From the NCBI GenBank assembly GCA_004376465.1, contig SOJU01000020.1, positions 1 through 38,691 of the forward strand: a stretch of DNA of 38,691 nucleotides, given 5' to 3'. Under the pieces are notes generated by a model. That model searched no databases and was not told where the DNA came from. It saw only the letters and a list, made by a program, of their open reading frames with translations. Shown in pieces: positions 16,341 to 25,146 of the stretch (the stretch's first letter is position 1; the number at the start of each line of letters is the position of its first letter). Both the position numbers and the translations under genes were made by a program. The stretch comes from Anaerolineales bacterium. Its GTDB lineage: Bacteria > Chloroflexota > Anaerolineae > Anaerolineales > E44-bin32.

Positions 16341-17060
16341 TTAGGAATTGACGAGCCGGTATAGCAGCTTGACTTCTTCCCCCTTCAATTCCCTCCACTC
16401 TCCTGGTTTGAGATCGCCAATTTCAAGATCTGCAAACCGGATTCTTACTAATCTCTTAACTCTCAACCCGAGGCTTTTCGCAGTCTCGCGGATCTGCCGC
16501 TTGTGACCTTCGGTGAGGATCACATGCACCCAGGGTTCCTTCGTATTTTCAACCCACACCTCTGCTGGACGCGTTCGAAAACCGTCCTCCAACACAACTC
16601 CCCGTCTCCAGGAATTAATTTGCGCCTGGTCTGGTTTCCTATTTAGGAGGACCCGATATTCCTTCTCATGATGATAGCGGGGATGAGTTAACCGATTCGT
16701 GAGCTCTCCGTCATCGGTCATTAAAATCAATCCCTCGCTCTCGAGATCGAGCCGGCCGACTGGGAATATGCGCCGATCTATCTGAATCAAATCGCTCACA
16801 GTTGCTCTTCCGCCTTGTGATCGAAGACTGGATAGAACGCCTCGCGGTTTATTTAGCAAGATATACAAAAACCCTGATTGCAGCTGGATGATTTCCCCAT
16901 CGACTCGAATCTCAACTTTACCAGGTGTAACCTTCATACCGAGAGTAGCTTTGATGCCATTCACGGTCACACGGCCATCCCTGATTAACTCATCAGACTT
17001 TCTGCGGGAGGCCACGCCTGCTTGGGCGATAACCTTTTGCAGACGAATGCCATCACCCAC
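16341..17060 (-). CDS. rRNA pseudouridine synthase, RluB/RsuA family
   Basis: The enzyme isomerises a uridine in rRNA. An N-terminal S4 RNA-binding domain (IRLQKVIAQAGVASRR ... LIRDGRVTVNG, residues 5-35) precedes the catalytic domain. The catalytic motif is VGRLDLESEGLILMTDDGEL with catalytic Asp105, and later segments are EKEYRV and ILTEGHKRQIRE. The true start is the GTG at 17060 inside the end of scpB, with GAGGAGGGA at the right distance. The longer upstream frame runs within scpB and has no homology. The coding overlap with scpB is eight bases. The scpB-rluB pairing is common in bacteria. RluB (23S) is more likely than RsuA, but the target uridine is not proven. Confidence 0.93.
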   Translation of the reverse strand: MGDGIRLQKVIAQAGVASRRKSDELIRDGRVTVNGIKATLGMKVTPGKVEIRVDGEIIQLQSGFLYILLNKPRGVLSSLRSQGGRATVSDLIQIDRRIFPVGRLDLESEGLILMTDDGELTNRLTHPRYHHEKEYRVLLNRKPDQAQINSWRRGVVLEDGFRTRPAEVWVENTKEPWVHVILTEGHKRQIRETAKSLGLRVKRLVRIRFADLEIGDLKPGEWRELKGEEVKLLYRLVNS

Positions 17061-17706
17061 TTGTTCCCTCCTCAGGGTCAACAAGAGATGTTCCATTCGC
17101 ACCCAACTCGTCCATCTCACTTTCAAGATTAAGTGGAGGGAGCTCCTCAATGGAGGTTAGACCGAAATGGTTGAGAAAATCAGAGGTTGTAGCGTAGATA
17201 AACGGCCGCCCCGGGCCATCTGTCCTTCCAACCTCATCAACTAACCCATGCCTTAGAAGCGTCCTCATTACACTATCCGAGTTAACCCCTCTTACCGCGT
17301 CGATTTGCGGTCGGGTGACAGGTTCCTGATAAGCGACAATCGCCAGGACTTCTAGTGCAGCGCGACTCAACCGTGAGGTCTCTTCCAAGTCAAGAAATCG
17401 TTGGACATCTGCTGATATTTCCGGAGCAGTGATAAATTGAACGCTTCGGGATACACGTTGAAGGCGAATTCCCCGATTGGTGAATAGCATGTCGAGTTCT
17501 TCCAGCGACTTTTCAACCTCGCGCACGGAAGAATTTAATGCGTTCGCGATCTGAGGGATCGAGATTAACTCTGGGGATACAAAAAGCAGCGCCTCGATCC
17601 TCGCATTAAGGTCGAGGGCAGAACCCTTCGGGTTCGCTTCTGTCTCCAGCGTGCTATAATCGGCCGCGATTTCCGCCTCCGAGGATGAATGCTTTGAATC
17701 ACTCAC
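17053..17706 (-). CDS. scpB: Segregation and condensation protein B (ScpB)
   Basis: ScpB is the winged-helix kleisin-associated subunit of the SMC-ScpAB condensin. The 217-residue protein has the two-winged-helix pattern LNARIEALLFVSPELISIPQIA, then LSRAALEVLAIVAYQEPVTRPQIDAVRGVNSDSVMRTLLRHGLV and the conserved GRPFIYATTSDFLNHFGL. An acidic disordered N terminus of about 30 residues is also present. The GTG start at 17706 has only a weak ribosome site (GGTAAG). The first 22 bases overlap head-to-head with the divergent lipoprotein gene. scpA is not next to it in this window. It probably heads the long minus-strand row. Confidence 0.93.
   Translation of the reverse strand: MSDSKHSSSEAEIAADYSTLETEANPKGSALDLNARIEALLFVSPELISIPQIANALNSSVREVEKSLEELDMLFTNRGIRLQRVSRSVQFITAPEISADVQRFLDLEETSRLSRAALEVLAIVAYQEPVTRPQIDAVRGVNSDSVMRTLLRHGLVDEVGRTDGPGRPFIYATTSDFLNHFGLTSIEELPPLNLESEMDELGANGTSLVDPEEGTSG
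17655..17660 (+). promoter_or_regulatory. Extended -10 promoter inside scpB for the lipoprotein gene
   Basis: TATAAT preceded by TGC (extended -10) lies 24 bases upstream of the ATG at 17685, inside the coding region of divergent scpB. A -35 is poor (TTCGCT, 16 bases upstream), as tolerated with extended -10 elements. Confidence 0.5.
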
Positions 17707-18278
17707 AAAAACTTACCTATCGCACATTCGCGCTTGCTTCCATTCTGGCCAGCCTGTTTCTGGCCACTCTCGCCTGCCAGGTAGATGTAGGAGGACCGGA
17801 ACCGCCTTATCCACTCATCACTGCCGACGATCAGGCTGCCGATGATGTTACGGATTTGTGGCAATCTGCTTTAGAGAGCGCGCTCGACTCTGGCGAAGTC
17901 ATGCTCGTTCTCGATGAGAACCAGCTCAATACCTTTGTCGCCATGAGGCTTGCCGCAGAAGATTCTCTCTTACATGAGCCGCAGGTCTTTCTAAGACAGA
18001 ACGCCATCCAGGTCTACGGGTACGTCATCCAAGGGATTATCCGGGCAAACATCCACCTCTCCATATCGCCAATACTCGATCAAGAGGGTAGAATCTCTTT
18101 TGAACTTACTTCAGCTTCCGTTGGTCCGATACCCGCTCCGGAAGCAATCAAAAACACGATTTCCGCCATTCTTACAGAGGCTTTCACTGGAAGCTTAGGC
18201 TCGTTCGCTACCGGGATACGTATTTCATCTCTCGTGATCAACGACGGACAACTTGCGATCGTTGGTGAACTCCGTTAG
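17685..18278 (+). CDS. Predicted lipoprotein, unknown function
   Basis: The 197-residue protein has a type II signal peptide with lipobox LATLAC (Cys31 lipidated), so it is exported and membrane-anchored. The mature part has alternating beta strands: GEVMLVLDENQLNTFVAMRL, QVFLRQNAIQVYGYV, IHLSISPILDQEGRISFELTSASVGPIPAPEAI, and the end SSLVINDGQLAIVGELR. This layout of amphipathic strands and a terminal GxLxIxG strand recalls lipid-binding lipoproteins, but I do not assign a named family. The start overlaps scpB head-to-head. A hairpin follows at 18278-18311. Confidence 0.78.
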   Translation: MNALNHSQKLTYRTFALASILASLFLATLACQVDVGGPEPPYPLITADDQAADDVTDLWQSALESALDSGEVMLVLDENQLNTFVAMRLAAEDSLLHEPQVFLRQNAIQVYGYVIQGIIRANIHLSISPILDQEGRISFELTSASVGPIPAPEAIKNTISAILTEAFTGSLGSFATGIRISSLVINDGQLAIVGELR

Positions 18279-18311
18279 GCTGGCGGAAGACGATTATACC
18301 AGCCGCCTTTT
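18278..18311 (+). terminator. Intrinsic terminator after the lipoprotein gene
   Basis: GGCTGG (18278-18283) pairs with CCAGCC (18299-18304), followed by GCCTTTTTC. An alternative pairing GGCGG/CCGCC uses overlapping bases, so two mutually exclusive hairpins are possible. It ends only 10 bases before the next ATG, so the signal may partly attenuate the second lipoprotein gene. Confidence 0.55.
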
Positions 18312-18320
18312 TCAACGACA

Positions 18321-19919
18321 ATGAGCCAAACACTGCGTAGTCAATTCTACCTTCTCATCACATCACTTATCTTGATCCTGAGTTCTTGCGCTCGACCGCA
18401 GGCAACCGCAGGGATGATTCAAGTTCTCATACACGTGGATGATTCTGTCGAAACGGTTGAAGTACCTTCTGGCGCCAGTGTTCAGCAAGCACTTGACTCC
18501 GCTGGTGTGATACTTGGTTCCTTGGATCGAGTGAACCCTCCGGGGTATACCGTCCTTTCGGATGGCGCTGAGATCGATATCATACGAGTGCTCGAGAGTT
18601 TCGAGATCGAGGAAATAATCATCCCCTTCGATCGTCAAACCGTCCGCAATGAAGCCTTGCCCGAGGGCGAGACCCGCCTTCTACAACCAGGCCAGAATGG
18701 TTTACAAGAGATCACAGTTCGGATATTAATCGAGGCAGATGTAGAAATCTCCAGAGCCCCGGTCAAGAATGTCATTATTATCGAACCTGTACCTGAGATT
18801 ATCATGATCGGCACTCAGAGTACACATTCGCCAATCTCGATTGATGGCAGCTTGGTGTTTATCACAAGCGGGAATCTATGGGTCATCGAAAGCAACAGTG
18901 GTAGCCGGCGTCCGCTTGTCGTTACCGGTGATCTAGATGGACGTATCCTCAAGATCTCCCCCGATGGTCAATGGGTGCTCTTCACCCGCGAAACCCCCGA
19001 GGAGGATGATACGATTAACGGACTCTGGGTCGCATCCATGGTTGACTCTGAGTTTGAAATGATCGACTTGGGCGTCCGAAACATAATCCATTTCGCAGAC
19101 TGGGTTCCTCAGAAACCTTCTTTTACGGTTACTTATTCAACATCTGAATCCAGCCTTGCCTCGCCCGGCTGGCAAGCAAATAACGACTTGAAGACGATCA
19201 CTTTTACAGGCTCAGGTCGTGCCCTCCGACCCCGCACAATTATTGAAGCAAACGCCGGAGGCCAGTACGGTTGGTGGGGAACGAACTATGTCTGGGGATA
19301 CGACAGCGACCATCTGGCATACGTTCGCGCAGACAGTTATGGTCTTGTAGACCTTGAGAAAAACGAGCTCATCACACTGCAAGAGATCATCCCTTTCCAA
19401 ACTCTTGGGGATTGGGCTTGGGTTCCCGGACTCGTTTGGGGACGGGACAATCAGACGATATTTTTTGTTGCTCATGATGAGCCTATTGGCCTCGAGAGCC
19501 CCCAGGCATCTCCCGTTTTTAATATTGAAGCTCGCACAATGGGAAGCAATCTGAAGCTTACACTTGCGGAACGAACCGGGATGTTTGCTTACCCAACTGT
19601 TTCTGAGATTCTTAGTTCACACACCGCCGAGATCTCGTACCGCGTAGCTTTCCTGCAGGCCATCACGCCGCTAGAGAGTCAGGAGAGCACCTACCGTATA
19701 GCGGTTATGGATCGCGATGGCAGCAATCTACGCTACTTGTTCCCGCCATCCGGCGACCCCGGACTGGAACCATCTCTTCCCGGTCCAGTTTGGTCGCCTG
19801 GCGGGGATCGAATTGCTGTAATCTATCGAGGAGATCTCTGGATCATTGATGTCGATACCGGAACTGGCCAGCAGCTGACCGCGGATGGTCAAACGCAGAT
19901 CATGGATTGGGCGCCCTAG
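18321..19919 (+). CDS. Lipoprotein with ubiquitin-like (DUF348)/G5 domain and TolB-like repeats
   Basis: A signal peptide with lipobox LSSC (Cys23) marks a surface lipoprotein of 532 aa. Residues about 35-95 ([29 protein letters not shown]) look like the YabE/RpfB-type DUF348 ubiquitin-like domain. Residues about 95-165 ([29 protein letters not shown], then an EITVRI strand) form a G5 domain, known to bind peptidoglycan-type sugars. The rest shows PD40/TolB-like strands ([37 protein letters not shown]) that should fold as a beta-propeller. In RpfB the corresponding region bears a muralytic domain, absent here. The next gene's start region lies just past the stop. Confidence 0.85.
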   Translation: MSQTLRSQFYLLITSLILILSSCARPQATAGMIQVLIHVDDSVETVEVPSGASVQQALDSAGVILGSLDRVNPPGYTVLSDGAEIDIIRVLESFEIEEIIIPFDRQTVRNEALPEGETRLLQPGQNGLQEITVRILIEADVEISRAPVKNVIIIEPVPEIIMIGTQSTHSPISIDGSLVFITSGNLWVIESNSGSRRPLVVTGDLDGRILKISPDGQWVLFTRETPEEDDTINGLWVASMVDSEFEMIDLGVRNIIHFADWVPQKPSFTVTYSTSESSLASPGWQANNDLKTITFTGSGRALRPRTIIEANAGGQYGWWGTNYVWGYDSDHLAYVRADSYGLVDLEKNELITLQEIIPFQTLGDWAWVPGLVWGRDNQTIFFVAHDEPIGLESPQASPVFNIEARTMGSNLKLTLAERTGMFAYPTVSEILSSHTAEISYRVAFLQAITPLESQESTYRIAVMDRDGSNLRYLFPPSGDPGLEPSLPGPVWSPGGDRIAVIYRGDLWIIDVDTGTGQQLTADGQTQIMDWAP

Positions 19920-19978
19920 TGGCTCATGATTCTGAACCGAGACAAATGTCTACTCTAAATCATGCAAAGGAGGCGGCT

Positions 19979-20929
19979 TTGAGAATTCTAATGACTGGAG
20001 GTGCAGGCTTCGTCGGATCTCACCTCTGTGACCGTCTATTGAAGGAGAGTCACGAAGTTGTTGTTGTTGACAATCTCATTACAGGGGATATCGACAATAT
20101 CAGCCATCTCGCGGGGCGAGATGATTTCTCATTTGTTAAATACGATGTATCTAACTTCATCTTCGTTCCAGGAAAAGTCGATGCCGTTATGCACCTGGCT
20201 TCTCCTGCGAGTCCGAACCCCACTTCTCCCTATGGCTATCCGCAATTGCCCATTCAGACTCTCAAGGTCGGGTCCCTGGGAACGCACAATGCGCTCGGCG
20301 TCGCCCGTGTTCATGGTGCCACCTTCCTGCTCGCTTCCACGTCTGAGATATACGGAGACCCCCAGGAGCACCCGCAGAAGGAGAGCTATTGGGGGCACGT
20401 AGATATCGTCGGGCCACGATCGGTTTACGACGAAGCAAAGCGCTTTGCAGAATCGATCACGATGGCCTACCACCGATACCATGATCTCGATACGCACATC
20501 GCTCGCATCTTCAACACCTTTGGACCCAGGATGCGATTGGATGACGGACGAGCAATTCCTAATTTCATCGTTCAGGCGCTCAAGGGTAAACCACTCACCA
20601 TATACGGTGATGGCTCACAGACGCGCAGCTTCTGCTACATCGACGATCTTGTTCAAGGCCTTTACCTTCTACTGCAATCGGAAGAGAATTACCCTGTCAA
20701 CTTGGGAAATCCGCAGGAGATGTCGATTCTCGAACTCGCTGAAGAAATCAATCGCATCGTCGGCAACAAAGCCGGCATTCGGAAAGTCCCTGATGGGCGC
20801 GCTCCCTCCGATCCCCAACAACGCCAACCGGATATCACCCGTGCCAAGACAATCTTGAACTGGGAACCTAAAGTCGATCTTGAAACGGGCCTTAAACTCA
20901 CAATCGAGGATTTTGAGAAACGTCTATGA
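19979..20929 (+). CDS. NAD-dependent sugar epimerase/dehydratase, UDP-glucuronate decarboxylase (UXS)-like
   Basis: This extended SDR enzyme converts nucleotide sugars, most likely UDP-glucuronate to UDP-xylose. NAD-binding [10 protein letters not shown] is at residues 7-16. The catalytic set is Thr121/Ser122 in STSEIYGDP, Tyr150 and Lys154 in YDEAK. Downstream UXS-like segments are [31 protein letters not shown] and PDITRAK. The best start is the TTG at 19979 with the near-perfect AAAGGAGG five bases upstream. A longer frame from 19907 overlaps the previous gene and lacks such a site. It overlaps gtrA as ATGA, so both probably serve cell-surface glycan synthesis. Confidence 0.9.
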   Translation: MRILMTGGAGFVGSHLCDRLLKESHEVVVVDNLITGDIDNISHLAGRDDFSFVKYDVSNFIFVPGKVDAVMHLASPASPNPTSPYGYPQLPIQTLKVGSLGTHNALGVARVHGATFLLASTSEIYGDPQEHPQKESYWGHVDIVGPRSVYDEAKRFAESITMAYHRYHDLDTHIARIFNTFGPRMRLDDGRAIPNFIVQALKGKPLTIYGDGSQTRSFCYIDDLVQGLYLLLQSEENYPVNLGNPQEMSILELAEEINRIVGNKAGIRKVPDGRAPSDPQQRQPDITRAKTILNWEPKVDLETGLKLTIEDFEKRL

Positions 20930-21423
20930 TGGGGGTCTCACCACGCACAAGGCGTGAAATCAATCGCTTTCTAAAATTCTCTGTCGTTGGCATCATCGGT
21001 GCGGTTGTAGATTTTGGCATCTTTAACCTGCTTGCCAATGTGCTCGGGATCGGCAGTATTGTAGCCAGCGTAATTTCATTCTCGGCTGCCGTCACCAGCA
21101 ACTTTCTCTGGAATCGCTACTGGACTTATCCCGATTCGAGGTCAAAGCCGGTCAGCAAACAGGTCATCCAATTCACCTTGGTCAACCTGGTCGGCCTCGT
21201 CATTCGAACTCCCATCTTTGCCTTCTCAGAAGCACCCATGATCCGACTTGCGGAGAACCTCATCCAACTTTCCCAATCAATCCTGCCGGAGAGTGTCACT
21301 TCTCTCGGATACCTCAATGCGACAGTGCTTGGCCGCAATCTCGCTCTAGCCCTGGCCGTGATTGTCGTTCTTTTTTGGAACTTCTTTATTAACCGCATCT
21401 GGACATACTCCGACGCTGAATAG
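20926..21423 (+). CDS. GtrA family membrane protein
   Basis: GtrA-like proteins are small four-helix membrane proteins thought to move polyprenyl-phosphate sugars across the membrane. The 165-residue protein has four hydrophobic helices. It has the family start [23 protein letters not shown], then [14 protein letters not shown], and the end [16 protein letters not shown] with the repeated N-R-x-WTY signature in both halves. It is coupled to the UXS gene through an ATGA overlap, consistent with lipid-linked sugar export that could also feed the Agl23-type transferase at 12807-16259 (inference). Confidence 0.9.
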   Translation: MMGVSPRTRREINRFLKFSVVGIIGAVVDFGIFNLLANVLGIGSIVASVISFSAAVTSNFLWNRYWTYPDSRSKPVSKQVIQFTLVNLVGLVIRTPIFAFSEAPMIRLAENLIQLSQSILPESVTSLGYLNATVLGRNLALALAVIVVLFWNFFINRIWTYSDAE

Positions 21424-21442
21424 ACCTTTTACGTCCTCAGCG

Positions 21443-21471
21443 TTGAAGAGTTTTTTCCCGGTGTGTATAAT
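21443..21471 (+). promoter_or_regulatory. Promoter upstream of the small unknown gene
   Basis: TTGAAG (21443-21448) and TATAAT (21466-21471) with a 17-base spacer. Transcription would start near 21478, a few bases before an ATG at 21483 and about 113 bases before the ATG at 21591, so start-site choice depends on whether leaderless translation is used. Confidence 0.6.
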
Positions 21472-21590
21472 CAGTAGCGAAGATGGTTCCCTATCCACTA
21501 GATTTTGAGGGTCACGCGCGATCTCACATTCTATCTTCATCATCCATAGGCGTTGGTATGGAAAGTGCACATACTACGCTGGAGAAGTTG

Positions 21591-21974
21591 ATGGCAACTG
21601 AAGCCAGGAAGAAACCCATACCCATTTATACGACCCCGGGGGACTGGTCTGCATTGCTCGTATTCCCCTACATATTCGACCCTGTTGGTGAGTGGATCGG
21701 ATGGATGTCCGCCGATCGTAACGTATTCGATGTGGATGGCGTCTTTGTTGGCTGGCTATCCGATGAGCCTCGGATTCTTAGAAAGCGAATCATCGAAGGA
21801 GATCTCATTCGACGAGAGGTTCCCCCTCACCCCGGCCGGGTCCGACCACCCGCTACCGTCCCCTTACCCCCGATGATGGCCGAACTTCCCTTTGAAATCA
21901 TCGATGTGCTCGATGAAGAACCTGAACGCCTTCACACAACGGACACCGGCGAATTCAAGGAAGATATGGATTGA
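21591..21974 (+). CDS. Small protein of unknown function
   Basis: The chosen ATG at 21591 has GGAG seven bases upstream and gives 127 aa. An in-frame ATG at 21483 (163 aa) lies 11 bases after a -10 and could be used by leaderless translation. The core has a beta-rich pattern with tryptophans (PGDWSALLVFPYIFDPVGEWIGWM, then DVDGVFVGWLSDEPRILRKR), then a proline-rich linker (RPPATVPLPPMM) and an acidic tail. No enzyme motif or membrane segment is visible. It overlaps the thioesterase gene by four bases (TTGA), so the two are co-translated. Function is not assignable. Confidence 0.7.
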   Translation: MATEARKKPIPIYTTPGDWSALLVFPYIFDPVGEWIGWMSADRNVFDVDGVFVGWLSDEPRILRKRIIEGDLIRREVPPHPGRVRPPATVPLPPMMAELPFEIIDVLDEEPERLHTTDTGEFKEDMD

Positions 21975-22480
21975 CCGACCCATTGAAATCTCCTCTGGAA
22001 TCAAAAACTGTTCAATCCTCACGAGTAACACTAAGCCAATTAATGCTGCCGATCCAGGCTAACCTTCGCGGTGATGTGCATGGCGGTTGGATTATGAAGC
22101 TCGTCGATGAAGCCGGTGCGCTCTCAGCCATGCGCCATGCACAACGCCGTGTCGTCACCATCGCCATCGATCAGATGGCATTCCATAAACCAATCCGAAT
22201 CGGTGACCTGGTGATCCTACATGCGGAGGTGACTTACGTAGGGAAGACATCCATGGAAACCAGAGTTCAGGTCCTCGCTGAAAATCCCATTACTGGAGAG
22301 AGAACCTATACCAACACAGCCTACCTGGTTTACGTCGCCTTGGACGAGCAGGGGCATCCTACCCCGGTCCCCAAGCTTATCGCCGAAACCGACACTGAAA
22401 TAAAGCGAATGTCAGAGGGTGAGAAACGGCAGATCTACCGGCTTTCTCATCGGAAGATCTCCGAGGAGCAGCAGTTGTGA
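21971..22480 (+). CDS. Acyl-CoA thioesterase, hotdog fold
   Basis: The 169-residue protein matches the YciA/BACH branch of hotdog thioesterases, which hydrolyse acyl-CoA to free acid and CoA. It has MLPIQANLRGDVHGGWIMKLVDEAGALSAMRHA (the N-x-x-G-x-x-HGG catalytic helix region), then VTIAIDQMAFHKPIRIGDLV and the strand ITGERTYTNTAYLVYVALD. The TTG start overlaps the preceding stop as TTGA and its own stop overlaps the AAA+ gene start as GTGA, so three genes are stitched into one translational unit. Chain-length preference is unknown. Confidence 0.9.
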   Translation: MTDPLKSPLESKTVQSSRVTLSQLMLPIQANLRGDVHGGWIMKLVDEAGALSAMRHAQRRVVTIAIDQMAFHKPIRIGDLVILHAEVTYVGKTSMETRVQVLAENPITGERTYTNTAYLVYVALDEQGHPTPVPKLIAETDTEIKRMSEGEKRQIYRLSHRKISEEQQL

Positions 22481-23673
22481 CACGTAAGATTGAAACCCTT
22501 ACCGACCTTCTGGCTCAAGCAGGTGCGAAACGCTTCCTTGAGACTCCACCGCCAGAAGATATGGGGCTGGCGGAACACCTTCCCTTCCCCTTCCTGGCAA
22601 TTGTTGCCCAACAAGAGATGAAATTATCGTTGCTTTTGGCGCTAATTAATCCCAATATTGGTGGGGTGTTGCTTGTCGGCCCTCGTGGGACTGGGAAGAC
22701 AACGGCGGTCAGGAGCCTGTCAGACTTACTCCCCGAGGTCTCCAGGAGCCGTTGCCCGTACGGTTGCCTTCCCGAAGATGTCACTTCGGGCGGTATGGAC
22801 GAGGTATGCGCGGATTGCGCTCGACGCTTCGCCGAGGGAGATCCACTCACCTATATGGATCGTGTTCGGTTAATAGAGCTCCCTCTAAACGCACGACTTG
22901 AGGATGTGGTTGGTGGAATCGATGAACGTGCCGCTATCCAAAAACGGCTGCGCCTAAATCGCGGAATTCTCGCTCGAGCGGATAAAAATATCCTATATGT
23001 TGACGAAGTAAATTTGCTCGATGACGACCTTGTTAATGCCGTCCTCGACGCTTCTGCGCAAGGAATTTACACACTCTATCGTGGAACACTCAGTGCCACC
23101 TACCGCGCCCGGTTTGTCTTAATTGGGTCGATGAATCCAGAAGAAGGTCGTCTACGTCCACAGATCCTCGATCGTTTCGGCTTACGCCTGGTTGTACGCG
23201 GTTTAGATGATCCCGAACAACGCTTAGAGGCGTATCGCCGATCCATCGCTCATCGCAGCAATCCCCGTCAGGTGATCGCTGAATACGAAGGAGTCATAAT
23301 GCAGGTCCGTGAGGAACTGCAATCTGCAAGGGCCGCTCTTCCAAATGTTGAACTTACAAAAGAAGCGCAGGACTTCGGGCTTCATTTAATCGATGACCTG
23401 GGAATCCATTCGCTTCGAGCCGAGATCACGCTCTTTGAAGCGGCTCGAGCTCACGCAGTGGCAGACGGACGGGAAAAAGCTGAAACAGATGATGTGGAGA
23501 AAATCGCCAAGATGGCACTGCGGTTGCGCAGATCCGGCTTTATCGATGACTACCTTTCCTCTCAAATCGATGAGGAGAAAGAGATCAATCGCTTACTTAC
23601 CAGGCACTCGAAAACCAGCCCATCGAAGGGAACTAAAACAAAAAAATCGAAACCAAAATCGAAAAAACCGTAA
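22477..23673 (+). CDS. AAA+ ATPase of the magnesium-chelatase BchI/ChlI type, stand-alone
   Basis: The AAA+ core has Walker A GPRGTGKTT (68-76), Walker B NILYVDEVNLL (Asp176-Glu177), and the arginine-finger region RPQILDRFG, all as in BchI. An insertion after the Walker A helix holds four cysteines (C93, C97, C111, C114; CPYGC and CADC) that could bind zinc or an Fe-S cluster. The C terminus is a lysine-rich tail of about 20 residues (SKGTKTKKSKPKSKKP). No BchD/BchH chelatase partner lies nearby, so bacteriochlorophyll or cobalamin chelation is not supported. A MoxR-like chaperone or VWA-partner function is an alternative. A hairpin follows. Confidence 0.87.
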   Translation: MTRKIETLTDLLAQAGAKRFLETPPPEDMGLAEHLPFPFLAIVAQQEMKLSLLLALINPNIGGVLLVGPRGTGKTTAVRSLSDLLPEVSRSRCPYGCLPEDVTSGGMDEVCADCARRFAEGDPLTYMDRVRLIELPLNARLEDVVGGIDERAAIQKRLRLNRGILARADKNILYVDEVNLLDDDLVNAVLDASAQGIYTLYRGTLSATYRARFVLIGSMNPEEGRLRPQILDRFGLRLVVRGLDDPEQRLEAYRRSIAHRSNPRQVIAEYEGVIMQVREELQSARAALPNVELTKEAQDFGLHLIDDLGIHSLRAEITLFEAARAHAVADGREKAETDDVEKIAKMALRLRRSGFIDDYLSSQIDEEKEINRLLTRHSKTSPSKGTKTKKSKPKSKKP

Positions 23674-23693
23674 TCCAATGATCCAGGGAATCA

Positions 23694-23720
23694 AATCGGG
23701 CCGGTTTTCCCGGCCCGATT
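23694..23720. terminator. Bidirectional hairpin between convergent genes
   Basis: An 11-bp perfect stem AATCGGGCCGG (23694-23704) and CCGGCCCGATT (23710-23720) with loop TTTTC lies between the AAA+ gene and acpP, which converge. There is no T-run beyond either side, but the stem is the strongest in the window. Confidence 0.65.
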
Positions 23721-23746
23721 ACGCAACCAAAGCAAATGAACTGGAA

Positions 23747-23983
23747 TTACTTCATCTTCTCGTCGATATATGTGACTGCTTCCCCAACGGTGGTTATCTT
23801 CTGTGCATCTTCATCGGAGATTTCCCCCCCGAATTTCTCCTCAAAGGCCATGATTAACTCAACCAAATCCAGAGAGTCTGCTTCGAGATCCTCACGGAAT
23901 TTTGCCTCGGGTACGACCTTTTCAGCATCCACACCTAAGAGCTCGACAATGATAGTCCTGACATCCTCAATCGTTTCCGCCAT
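23747..23983 (-). CDS. acpP: Acyl carrier protein
   Basis: This 78-residue acidic four-helix protein carries growing acyl chains on phosphopantetheine attached to Ser37 in the motif [10 protein letters not shown]. It has the usual ACP start ([23 protein letters not shown]) and the end [23 protein letters not shown] seven to eight bases before the ATG marks the start; a longer upstream frame is spurious. It is separated from plsX-fabF, stands alone on the minus strand, and shares a short divergent promoter region with fni. Confidence 0.96.
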   Translation of the reverse strand: MAETIEDVRTIIVELLGVDAEKVVPEAKFREDLEADSLDLVELIMAFEEKFGGEISDEDAQKITTVGEAVTYIDEKMK

Positions 23984-24018
23984 AGTTCGCCTCCTTTTGT
24001 TTCTTTGTGGCAAGTTGC

Positions 24019-24048
24019 ATTGTAATCGAGGCACCAATGTAGTTGCAA
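24019..24048 (-). promoter_or_regulatory. Putative acpP promoter
   Basis: On the minus strand TTGCAA (24048-24043) and TACAAT (24024-24019) are 18 bases apart, 35 bases upstream of the acpP ATG. It lies back to back with the fni promoter. Confidence 0.45.
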
Positions 24049-24049
24049 G

Positions 24050-24079
24050 TTGACATGTGCCTCTTACACTTGCTATGAT
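24050..24079 (+). promoter_or_regulatory. fni promoter
   Basis: TTGACA (24050-24055, perfect -35) and TATGAT (24074-24079), preceded by TGC as an extended -10, with 18-base spacing. The -35 starts 2 bases beyond the acpP -35, so the two polymerases would collide or share regulation. Confidence 0.7.
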
Positions 24080-24093
24080 GGCATTCTCACTGC

Positions 24094-25146
24094 ATGGAAC
24101 ACCTGTCTATGAGTAAAGTTACGCCCACATCCAGCAGAAAATCAGATCACATCCTCATTAACCTTAACGAGGATGTTCAATCCAGTTTGAGGACAGGTCT
24201 TGAGAGTTACCATTTTATCCACAACGCACTCCCTGAAATTGATCTTTCAGAGATCGATTTACAAACAACTTTCATGGCGAAGCATTTAGACTCGCCCTTG
24301 TTGATCTCCTCAATGACCGGAGGGACAAAACAAGCTGATAAAATTAATATTTCTCTAGCCGAGGCTGCGCAGGATAAAGGGATAGCGATGGGAGCAGGCT
24401 CCCAACGCGCCGTGATCGAAGAACCTGCGCTCGCGGCAGGGATGAATCTACGACAATATGCCCCCGACATCCTCCTCTTCGCGAATCTCGGTGCAATCCA
24501 ATTGAATTATGGGTACGGCATTTCTGAATGTGAGCGAGCCGTCGAGATGCTGGAGGCAGATGCCCTTATTTTGCACCTAAACCCACTTCAGGAAGCCCTG
24601 CAGCCAGAGGGTGACACTCGTTACGCTGGGCTTCTGGAAAAGATCAGCAAGATATGCCAAAAGTTACCGGTGCCCGTCATCGTTAAAGAGGTTGGATGGG
24701 GACTTTCTAAAGAGGTTGCGTTGCGATTGGTGGAAGCAGGCGTCACCGCGATTGATGTAGCCGGGGCTGGCGGAACTTCGTGGTCTCAAGTCGAGATGCA
24801 TCGTGCAAAGTCACCCGAGATGGCTGTAGTCGCCTCCGCTTTTATCGACTGGGGAATTCCTACTGCGGATGCGATCCTTGATGTTCGTGGAGCGCTTCCA
24901 GCTATTCCATTGATCGCTTCAGGGGGACTTAGAAGCGGTGTTGATGTCGCAAAGTGTCTTGCCCTTGGCGCCGACCTTGGCGGTATGGCCGGGCCACTGC
25001 TCAAGGCAGCAACCAAGTCCACCGAGGCAGTAATTGCGCATATCGATCAAATCGTCGCGCAGATTCGATTAAGTATGTTCGCAACCGGAGCACATGAGAT
25101 CCAGGCCCTGCGTTCCACCAAGCTGTGGAAGGAGTCGAGAACGTGA
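24094..25146 (+). CDS. fni: Type 2 isopentenyl-diphosphate delta-isomerase (FMN-dependent)
   Basis: The enzyme interconverts IPP and DMAPP using reduced FMN. The 350-residue TIM-barrel protein has the family segments [11 protein letters not shown] (N terminus), [61 protein letters not shown] and [18 protein letters not shown]. The ATG at 24094 gives 350 aa; an ATG at 24109 gives 345 aa, and neither has a strong ribosome site. Its stop overlaps the GTG start of the polyprenyl synthase as GTGA, so DMAPP supply and chain elongation are coupled. Confidence 0.93.
   Translation: MEHLSMSKVTPTSSRKSDHILINLNEDVQSSLRTGLESYHFIHNALPEIDLSEIDLQTTFMAKHLDSPLLISSMTGGTKQADKINISLAEAAQDKGIAMGAGSQRAVIEEPALAAGMNLRQYAPDILLFANLGAIQLNYGYGISECERAVEMLEADALILHLNPLQEALQPEGDTRYAGLLEKISKICQKLPVPVIVKEVGWGLSKEVALRLVEAGVTAIDVAGAGGTSWSQVEMHRAKSPEMAVVASAFIDWGIPTADAILDVRGALPAIPLIASGGLRSGVDVAKCLALGADLGGMAGPLLKAATKSTEAVIAHIDQIVAQIRLSMFATGAHEIQALRSTKLWKESRT

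Noticed and set aside
17061..17150. N-terminal extension of the pseudouridine synthase frame
   Set aside because: The 30 extra codons overlap scpB; a GTG at 17060 has a strong ribosome site and leads directly into the S4 domain.
19907..19978. Upstream extension of the UXS-like frame
   Set aside because: It overlaps the preceding lipoprotein gene and lacks a ribosome site; AAAGGAGG sits before the TTG at 19979.
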